This document shows positions 55,819 through 64,000 of a stretch of 64,000 nucleotides of DNA, piece after piece. Numbering within the stretch: the first letter of the stretch is position 1; each line of letters starts with the position of its first letter. A program made the position numbers and the translations under genes. This stretch comes from CAWAHD01 sp963781785 (GTDB taxonomy: Bacteria > Planctomycetota > Planctomycetia > Isosphaerales > Isosphaeraceae): NCBI GenBank assembly GCA_963781785.1, contig CAWAHD010000001.1, forward strand, positions 1,674,001 to 1,738,000. Reading direction: 5' to 3'. The notes beneath the pieces are model-generated. The model did not search any database and was not told the DNA's origin. It worked only from the letters and a program-made list of their open reading frames with translations.

Positions 55819-57981
55819 TCAGCGGCTTGGTGTTGCGCCGCAGGGTGGTCCGCCGCGGCGTTCGGTTTGCGGCGCGACCGCGGCTGCGCGGCAGTGCTCG
55901 AGTGCGCCGCGATGCTCGGCGATCAAGCGGCTGAGGTTGGTGCCGCCCGGGAGACCGCGGCGGCCGTGCCGCAACGCCATGTCGAGGTTGACCCACTTCT
56001 CACCGGGCTCGCCGTGGACCTGGCCCGACGCGAGGGTCGGCCACCGGCCCGTCGCGGCGCGATGGGCATCGGCCCAGGCGAGTACCCGCTCGACCGTCAG
56101 TTCGGGCCGCTTGCCACGGGCGGCGGGGTCAAGCGAGCGGCCGAACAGGGCAGTCAGCGACGAGCCGCCGGGCAGCCCGCGGCGGCCGAACTTCAGGGCG
56201 GCATCGACCGCGGCCCAGATCTCGTCGGTCACGCCGCGCACGGGGCCGGCGTGGGCATCCGGCCAGCGGCCGGTCGCCTCGCGGTGGCGCGGGCCCAAGT
56301 GTGAATTTTCTCTAACGACAGCCGACGCGGTCGCACCGGCCGGTGCGTGGACAGGAAGCGGGCCAGCGACGAGCCGCCGGGCAGGCCGCGGAGGCCGTGC
56401 CACAGGGCCATGTTGACCCGCGACCAGGTCTCCGCTGAACCGTCGGCCACCGGTCCCGAGAGGCTCGACGGCCAGCGGCCGGTCGCCTCGCGGTGGGCGT
56501 CGGCCCACACGAGGATCTGCTCGCTCGTGAGAACAGGGAGGTCCTGCGGGTTGCGGGCGCCGCGGTGCTCGGCCAGGAGTCGGGCCAGCGACGACCCGCC
56601 TGGCAGGCCACGGCCGCCACGCAGTAGGGCGCCGCTGATCGCATTCCAGTTTTCGTCGGGGGCCGAGCAAACCGCCCCGGAGTCCTCGATCGGCCACTCG
56701 CCGGTGGTCTCGCGGTGGGCGTCGGCCCAGGCGAGAATCTGCTCGACGGTCAACACGGGGCGCGTCCGATACGCGTCCGGGCCAGCATGCCCGCGGATCA
56801 AGCGGCCGAGTGCCTGGCCTCCCGGCAGGCCGCGATAGCCCTCGCGCAGAGCCGTGTCGATCGAGCCCCAGATCTCGCCCTCGGCATGGAGCACCGGGCC
56901 GGACAGCGACGACGGCCAGCGGCCGGTGGCGGCGCGGTGGGCGTCGGCCCAGGCGAGGATCTGCTCGGCCGTCAGCAGTGGTTCCGTGTAGATGTTCGGG
57001 GCCTGGCGGTGCTCCGCCAGGAGCTGAGCCAGCGTCGTACCCCCGGTCAGTCCGCGGCGGCCGGCCCGCAGCGCGTCGTCGATGATCGGCCACGACTCCC
57101 GGGGAGCCGCCCCGGACCCGCCCGGAGGACCACGAGGTCGGCCAGCGGCCGGTGGCCGCGTGATGGGCGTCGGCCCAAGCGAGGATGCGCTCGACGGTCA
57201 GGGGGCCGCGGTAGTCCCGGCGCTCGGCCAGGAGTTGCGCCAGCGACGATCCGCCGGGCAGGCCGCGGAGGCCCTTGTGCAATGCCGAGTTGATCCCCGT
57301 CCACGTCTCGCCGGGGGCGCCGCCAACCGGGCCGGATTGGATGATCGGGTAATCGCCAGCCGCCTCGCGGTGGGCATCAGCCCACGCAAGGATCTGCTCG
57401 ACGTCCAGTCGCGGCAGGTTCTGCTTGTTGCGGACGCCCCGCTGATCCTGGAGCAAGTCGGCCAGCGTCGTACCGCCCTTCAGGCCGCGGTAACCCTCAT
57501 GGAGCGCGCGGTTAACCTGTGCCCAGTTCAGTACCGGGTGGTCGCGCACCCGGCCGGACTCGTTTCGAGGCCACGTGCCGGTGGCGGCATGGTGGGAGTC
57601 GACCCAGGACAGAATCAGGTCGATCGTAAGTTGGGTTCTCGCCCGCGGTTGCCCCGCGCGCCGCCGCGTCCGACCTGGCGCGAAATTCTCGGCCTCCCAC
57701 GCCCGCATTCGCTCATCGGGCGCCTCTGGATTATTCCCGTCGCGGACACCCCGCTCGGCGGCCAGCAATTCGGCCAGCGACGAACCACCAGGGAGCCCGC
57801 GCCGGCCTCGCCGCAGGCACGCGTCGATCGCTAACCACATCGCGTTGCATTCGCCACCGACCGGCCCGGATGTCCGGTCTGGCCAGCGCCCCTTCGCAGT
57901 GCGATGAGCATCGGCCCATCGTAGGATCCGCTCGACATCCAGCGGCGGCCGCCGTACGGGCGCGGACCTCGTTGCCTCCAT
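55819..57981 (-). pseudogene. Nine-repeat protein of ~72-residue ADAHR...GLPGGSSL units, two frame breaks
   Basis: Bridging changes near 57092 and 56300 gives about 720 residues made almost wholly of nine repeats. Each follows LTVEQILAWADAHRAATGRW, then P-x(4)-SGPV, a ten-residue stretch with an acidic site, then GxRGLPGGSSLAxLLAEHRG. Units share W, G, P and the GLPGGSSL core but differ elsewhere. No signal peptide, membrane helix or catalytic motif is seen. The helix-loop-helix content and invariant Trp/Gly recall helicase-associated (HA) repeats, but that is a guess. Similar repeats occur in planctomycetes. A scaffold or nucleic-acid-binding role is possible. The breaks fit small losses in G or C runs. 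Confidence 0.7.
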
Positions 57982-58364
57982 TCGTCCCTCGAGCGCTGCG
58001 CGCGACCCCGGATTGCTTGCTCATCTTCGCTTCCCGATCCCTCCTCGTTCGGCCGAGTTTGTAGCCTTATTATGCATTTATCGGATCGCGGCGAGCTAAA
58101 ATAGAGCTAAATGGAAAGAATAGGCTATGTAAATCTTAGATCGGGCTATTTGTTTTGGTAGATTGGGCAGTCCAGCGAAGATGAGATCCGACGACGTTGC
58201 GCCATAACGGTCGCGCGTTCGCAACAGGTCGATACAGTCGTAGCGCGATGACATTACCGGTGTTCACACCCCGGGCTTTACGATGCCGCTCCCGACGGGG
58301 CTCCGAGAATCCCCAAGGACAAAGGCCCAGTTCAGGGCCGAACCAGTAGCCGGATCGACCGCGT
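57982..58364. other. Intergenic, upstream of the nine-repeat gene
   Basis: About 380 bp. The first 150 bp after the repeat gene's start are AT-richer (ttattatgcatttatcgg, then aaaatagagctaaatgg) than the surroundings and probably hold its promoter. The rest leads into the transposase remnant. No gene was recognised. Confidence 0.45.
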
Positions 58365-58745
58365 CGGCCGGGCTCGAGGACACGATCTGGCTGTGCCCGG
58401 TCGAAGATCGGCGCAAGTTGGATTCGGCACGCGAAGGGATGCTGGAAGCGTTCTCGCTGGGCAGCTATCTGCTTCTGGTTGAATACACGGGCGCTGTTCC
58501 GCGAGGGGAAGAGCGCGATTTCCGCCGAACTGGCGGAAATTCTCGCTCGGTTGGCCACGAGCGCGGAAGGCTGGCGGCCCCGGCTGGAGAAGCTCAAATG
58601 CGGGCGACTGCCGGGCCGATTCTGGCCCGGCAGTCGCAATCGCGTACTTTCGCGGAGCGAAAGGCGACGATTGAGCTCGCCGCACGCTTGGGCGTGCATC
58701 ACCTGGCCAATCTGGGCGGTCGTACGGCGCGATGGAGCGAATTGA
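58365..58745 (+). pseudogene. REP-associated tyrosine transposase, C-terminal remnant (second copy)
   Basis: Reads SAGLEDTIWLCPVEDRRKLD, AREGMLEAFSLGSYLLLVEY, then after a frame change ALFREGKSAISAELAEILAR, LATSAEGWRPRLEKLKCGRL and finally LGVHHLANLGG. This is the same C-terminal part as in the transposase at 13080-14170, opposite orientation, about 60-70 percent identical by eye. The N-terminus and catalytic region are gone and the frame is broken at least twice. Confidence 0.65.
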
Positions 58746-58877
58746 CCGAGAATGCCTGGCTCTCGTGGGCTCGACGTCACATCGAAAGGGCGATCGACCC
58801 ACTTCGTCGCGCAGGTCTCCGAACTCTCCGGGCCATACGCCAATCGATTGGATCGAGCTTGACGTGGCACATCGCCG

Positions 58878-60541
58878 TCACCGCGGGCCAAGCTTGTCGA
58901 CTTGATCGGTCTCTCCCAACCGAACCAGATTGCGGGTGCTGCTTTTTTCGTTTTCCAGCACCGGCGCCGGCCGGACCGACGTCTCTTTTTTGAGCGGCGC
59001 CTCACCCTCGAACATCTTCTCGACCGGAACGATCCGCACCGATACGTCTTTGAGCGGGAACGCCGCGATCTGCTTGTCCTCGGCCAGGATGTCGTCAGGC
59101 GTGCCTTCGGTGTCGTAGATGATTGGCGTTGGCTTGCCGGAGATGAGCAGCTCACTGAGGGCCGCGGCGTCGCGAGCGACGATCGCCACCTTCATCCCGC
59201 TTTGGCGCAGGTGCTTCCGGACTGCCGAATTGACCTGGTCCACGGTGAGCTTGGGCAACCGCTGGGCCAGCTCGGTGACCAGGTCGTGCCGGCCGTAGAA
59301 CTCGCCGTCGATGGCGTAGCCAAGGCGGCGCGTCAGGCTTTGAACCCAGAGCTTGCTGTAATTAAGCAGGTAGTTCCGAGTCTCCGCAAACTCCTTCTCG
59401 CTCAGGCCCCGCTCGACCAGGCGGTCCAGCTCCCAGAGCGCTGCCCGCAGCGCGAAGACCGCCTTGTCGCCGGGCACGGGCCGGATCCAGATCGAGAAAT
59501 ACTCGTGGCGCCGCGGGTTGTTCGGGACGGGAAATGTACTCCCGCCATCCTGGATGAAGTTCTCGATGTAGGAATAGTCGCCGTAATTGAGGCCGCGCTT
59601 GCCCCGCAGGTCCTGCATCAGCTTGCCGTTGAACGTGCGATGATCTCCCAGCAACGTATTCGCAACGAACAGGGCGTAGAAATCATCATCGCGACGAGTC
59701 ACATCGATGGGAAAGCCAATCGAGATCGCGGTCGAGTCGGCGGGCTTTTCGACGATCGTGACTTCCAATCCTTTTAACGACTGGGGCGCTGCAAGCGTGG
59801 GCACTTCGGGCCCGTTTGCGGGTAGTGTGTCAAACTGCTTCAGTATCCGGGCGGGCGCCCCCGGGTCAAAACCTCCGGCGAGGCCGAGCTGAAGGGCCCG
59901 CAGGTTGTAATAACGGCGGTGAAACTCCTTGACGTCGTCGAGCGTGATCGACTGCAATCCCTGGACGGTGCCCCGGCTCGGGTGCCCGTAGGGATGGCCC
60001 TTGTAAAGCTCGACCTGCAAAGTCCATTTGCCGAGCTCTTCGTCATCGGCACCACGCAGGTATTTGGTGACCCAGTCGAGTGCCTCATTACGCAGCCGCG
60101 TGAAGTCCTCGGGTGCGAATCGCGGCTGCGTGATCATTTCGGTTGCCAGGGAGCTGAAGCCGCGCAGGTTGTCTCGATGAACCAGCCCCTTGAATACCGT
60201 GAGCTCATTCCTGCATGACCCCTCAAGTGTGACCGCGATCGGGTAAAATGCCGCCAGGATCTGGTCGTATGTCAACGATTTCGTGCCACCTTCAGCCACC
60301 ATCGCGGCGGTGAGTGCGGCCAGCCCTTCCTTGCCGGGCGGGTCGTCTTGTGAGCCGGTGCGCAAGACGACGCGAAATGCGACCAGCGGATTGGTGGGCG
60401 AGCTCAAGAGCACGGGAGGGCGGGACGCCGGGGCGGCCTTGCGGTCGTCTGAGCCTGCGGCGTCGCGCGGCTCCAGGGCTCTGGAAGCCAGCACGGCAAA
60501 GAGCAGCAGCCCGACCGCGGCTTGCCGGCGATCGAGGTGGG

Positions 60542-60545
<4 letters not shown>
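58878..60545 (-). CDS. M16-family peptidase-like protein lacking the zinc motif
   Basis: A 555-residue protein from MTHLDRRQAAVGLLLFAVLA with a signal peptide. It has M16 architecture: two halves of about 220 residues (PLVAFRVVLRTGSQDDPPGK, VTKYLRGADDEELGKWTLQV, ELYKGHPYGHPSRGTVQGLQ) and an RGLN-like site (LRGKRGLNYGDYSYIENFIQ) characteristic of the C-terminal half. The HxxEH zinc site is absent (GKEGLAALTAAMVAEGG lies in its place), so this is the non-catalytic partner. It starts 4 bp inside the end of the upstream M16 gene (ATGA overlap). Together they would form a periplasmic heterodimer with one active subunit. Confidence 0.82.
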
Positions 60546-61913
<1,368 letters not shown>

Positions 61914-61922
61914 GGGAAATCC

Positions 61923-63005
61923 TCATCGAGATTCAAAGGTCTTCTCGGGGCCGTTCTCACCGATCTGGACCGTGAATTTCGACCCGTCGGGGGTCACCCG
62001 CACGCGGATCAATTCGCCGCCTGCGGGGTTCTTGTTGGCAATCAGGGACGGGTCGGTGTTTTCGTCGACCCCGGTCGCGGCGTTCTTGTGAAGCTGGTAG
62101 GCCGCCTGGATCGAGGGAATCGACTTGAGCAGCTTGACGACCGCCGGCGAGCCCCCCTTGCGCGGGCCATTGTTCATGATCGCCACCAGGGGCGCGATCG
62201 ACTGCACGAGCGTCGGATGGTTCGAGATATCCATGCCGTGGTGGGTGACCTGGTAGAGGTCGACCCGACCCACGAGGTTGATCGGACAGACGAGCTTTTT
62301 CTCGACGTTCCAGGTCAGGTCGCCGGCATCAAAGAACTGAAACTTGCCGAGCGAGAACAGAAGTGCGAGGCTTCGAGCATTGTCCGACCGGTCGACGGGC
62401 AGGTCCGGCGGTGCGGCCGCGCACAGACGATTGGCGGGCCTTGGGCTGCGGAGCGCGACGGCGCGGTCGGCTGGAGCGACCGAGCCTCCGGAGGCCAGGA
62501 CGAGTACCTTGATCCCCTTGAGCGGTAGCGTATCCCCCACTTTGAGCGCGGTCCGTTTCCCCGAACTGGCCGCGCGATAGGCCTTCCCCAGTGGATCATT
62601 GGCTGCGGGACCGTCCGGGAAGTCTGGCCTGGCTCCCTCGTCCTCAGGCAGCCCGCGGTCCCAGAAGTGCCCGATTCGCACCAGCTTTGCCAGCCCGGCC
62701 ACGCCGCCATAATGGTCCGTGTGCCAGTGAGTCGTCACCAGGTGGTCCAGATGGTCGCACCCCGCAAGATCCTTGAGTGCGTGGACGATCCGCTTGGGGT
62801 CGCGGTCCTCCATGCCGGGCCAACCTGAGTCGATCAGGACCGACTCACCCTCGGGCGTCACGACCAGGGTCGCCGCCCCGCCCATTGCGTCGATGAAATA
62901 GATCTGGAGCCCGCGGCTCGAGTTGGGTGGTGCGGCTGTGCCCGCTATTCCCCACCCCCAGAAGAGCCCCACGAGCAGAGTCATCTTACGAATTCGTGAA
63001 CCCAT
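61923..63005 (-). CDS. Secreted metallo-beta-lactamase-fold hydrolase (ComEC-C-terminal-like)
   Basis: A 360-residue protein. A signal peptide (MTLLVGLFWGWGIAGTAAPP) is followed by the MBL core. IYFIDAMGGAATLVVTPEGE and SVLIDSG precede the zinc motif VTTHWHTDHYGGVAGLAKL (HxHxDH). FFDAGDLTWNVEKKLV gives the later Asp ligand and YQVTHHGMDISNHPTLVQSI the last His. This order fits the exported branch related to the ComEC C-terminal domain, often nucleases or phosphodiesterases, but no substrate is evident. It is the first gene of an operon with two M16 peptidases. The ATG lies at 63005 or, two bases in, the same frame at the MTLL start. Confidence 0.82.
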   Translation of the reverse strand: MGSRIRKMTLLVGLFWGWGIAGTAAPPNSSRGLQIYFIDAMGGAATLVVTPEGESVLIDSGWPGMEDRDPKRIVHALKDLAGCDHLDHLVTTHWHTDHYGGVAGLAKLVRIGHFWDRGLPEDEGARPDFPDGPAANDPLGKAYRAASSGKRTALKVGDTLPLKGIKVLVLASGGSVAPADRAVALRSPRPANRLCAAAPPDLPVDRSDNARSLALLFSLGKFQFFDAGDLTWNVEKKLVCPINLVGRVDLYQVTHHGMDISNHPTLVQSIAPLVAIMNNGPRKGGSPAVVKLLKSIPSIQAAYQLHKNAATGVDENTDPSLIANKNPAGGELIRVRVTPDGSKFTVQIGENGPEKTFESR

Positions 63006-63629
63006 GGCGGTGCGCCTCCAAACCGCGATATCCGGCGATGTCTCGTCGTGATGGATCTCGGGATCAGGTGTTCCCGACCGGTCTTATTCTTTCGGTGCCA
63101 TTCCTCTCTGAGCGAGTGCCTGATCGTCCCGTTTACACGCCGCTGAAACAAGAGGCCGACGGCGCCAATTCTCCTAAATCACTCAATCACGCAGACTTGA
63201 ATAGAGACATGCCGTCATTGGGCTGCGTGATTAGAGAATGATGAAGTCCAAGAAGACCGACGTCCCGTGAACTTGAGGCTTGTTCATTTTTCGCAACGAT
63301 ATTTTTCGGGAAATTCTCACGTTTCGAAGTCCAATTATTCTTGAGAGTTAGGGCTCGACAGGTGGAATTCTTGGAACAAGTTGAACGCCGTAAATAAAAT
63401 ACTTTGTATAATGATTTTCGTGTAGCAACACATTCACGACGGCAAATCGGGTCGGAACCGTCTGATGTGTGTCGCGCGCGGCTTGCGTTCTCGGTTTCAC
63501 CTCCGTGCGACGTCGTTCCTGGTCTTTCGTGCACGACCAGGGACTCTGTTCCCACGCCTCAGGGCGATCCCCTGCGCATCCCTGTTGGAAAGCATGGATC
63601 GGCGCTCTAGTACAGGGAGTCCCTTGCCG
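63006..63629. other. AT-rich intergenic region upstream of a receiver-like gene
   Basis: About 620 bp without a recognisable gene. The part 63285-63425 is the most AT-rich stretch of the window. TTGAAC at 63381-63386 and TATAAT at 63407-63412 resemble -35 and -10 boxes, but the 20-bp spacing is long. The minus-strand side must carry the promoter of the MBL operon, the plus-strand side that of the gene at 63630. Confidence 0.45.
63407..63412 (+). promoter_or_regulatory. Possible -10 box (TATAAT)
   Basis: A perfect TATAAT in an AT-rich region, with TTGAAC 20 bp upstream. It would drive the receiver-like gene at 63630 with a leader of about 215 nt. The long spacer makes this a weak assignment. 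Confidence 0.25.
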
Positions 63630-64000
63630 ATGTCACCTTCGACAATTCTGACGATCACCAAGGATGATGGATTCTTGACTGTTCTGCGCGAGCAGCTTCG
63701 TAGCCAGGCCGGGCCTGGGGCGCGTATGATTGTGTCCGGCTCCATGACGGACACGTGCGCGATCTTGAAGTCGGTTCATCCCCGGCTCGTGGTTCTCCAC
63801 TGGAACGGGGAGAGTGCCCGGTACGAGCAACTGGACCGGTTGCTCTGGACGACCTCGGTGCTTTCCAGGAAAACCCCGGTGCTCGTGATCGCCGACCGGT
63901 ATCGGATCGATCAGGCGACGATGATGTACCGGATGGGCGTATCGGAATACATCAGCCGGACGCACCACCTCGAGCAGCTCGGCCGGGTGTTCGAAGCCTA
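63630..64000 (+). CDS. Receiver-like (CheY-fold) protein, N-terminal part; runs off the window
   Basis: At least 123 residues from MSPSTILTITKDDGFLTVLR, open at the window edge. The five-strand receiver order can be followed: TILTITKDD (strand 1 with two acidic residues), PRLVVLHWNGES where strand 3 should end in the phosphorylated Asp, TPVLVIADRYRIDQATMMYR (strand 4), and GVSEYISRTHHLEQLGRVFE (strand 5 with Lys position occupied by Ser/Arg). The Asp position reads His/Trp, so this looks like a pseudo-receiver or a diverged one that would not be phosphorylated in the usual way. The C-terminal output domain, if any, is outside the window. Confidence 0.6.
   Translation, partial: MSPSTILTITKDDGFLTVLREQLRSQAGPGARMIVSGSMTDTCAILKSVHPRLVVLHWNGESARYEQLDRLLWTTSVLSRKTPVLVIADRYRIDQATMMYRMGVSEYISRTHHLEQLGRVFEA

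Overview
The window looks like a chromosomal segment from a GC-rich planctomycete, probably near the Isosphaeraceae. This is inferred from content, not from a search. The pointers are an ECF sigma factor paired with a Ser/Thr kinase carrying C-terminal WD40 repeats, CusB proteins with a YYCPMHP heavy-metal-binding domain, an array of roughly 72-residue repeats of the ADAHR...GLPGGSSL type, REP-associated transposase remnants and GC-rich third codon positions.

Bases 1-3700 hold small overlapping genes, one of them a SUKH (SMI1/KNR4) immunity-type protein, plus a zinc-ribbon protein and a truncated membrane methyltransferase. Bases 3850-13000 are a recombined signalling region: a complete ECF sigma factor/WD40-kinase pair (5.1-9.0 kb), a shrunken copy of the same pair (3.85-4.6 kb), a kinase with its 5' half missing (10.2-12.8 kb), a VapBC-type module, and a GxxExxY gene stub between 30-bp inverted repeats. 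A broken REP-associated (Y1) transposase follows at 13.1-14.2 kb and a second remnant lies at 58.4-58.7 kb.

Bases 14.2-30.0 kb are a metal-efflux island: a sialidase-fold secreted protein, CusB and CusA of a first system, a methyltransferase, a secreted Gly-rich protein, one TolC-type outer-membrane lipoprotein, a secreted Cys-rich protein, and CusB and CusA of a second system. The second system carries about two dozen frame changes in 4.8 kb, almost all in the same direction. Bases 30.0-32.5 kb hold only repeats.

Bases 32.5-50.0 kb are general cell functions: a secreted gluzincin-like peptidase, a STAS protein, rhomboid, a GNAT acetyltransferase, a TPR-sulfotransferase, trpD, a DegP/HtrA protease, a DksA-type zinc finger, two exported proteins, tyrS, a Gfo/Idh/MocA oxidoreductase and a LpxL-type acyltransferase. 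Bases 50.0-55.6 kb form a redox island: a di-haem peroxidase stub, Dps, and an operon of sulfite dehydrogenase (SorA, SorB) with a single-chain cbb3-type oxidase that fuses CcoN-, CcoO- and CcoP-like parts, followed by a 50-residue membrane protein. After this come the nine-repeat protein (55.8-58.0 kb), a three-gene secreted hydrolase operon (M16, M16, metallo-beta-lactamase fold; 58.9-63.0 kb) and the start of a receiver-like protein that runs off the end.

Several otherwise ordinary genes (trpD, the TPR-sulfotransferase, an M16 peptidase, the first cusA) are split by one small indel each. These look more like draft-sequence errors than gene death, so such genes are described as intact families with a disrupted frame. 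No rRNA, tRNA or CRISPR array was seen.
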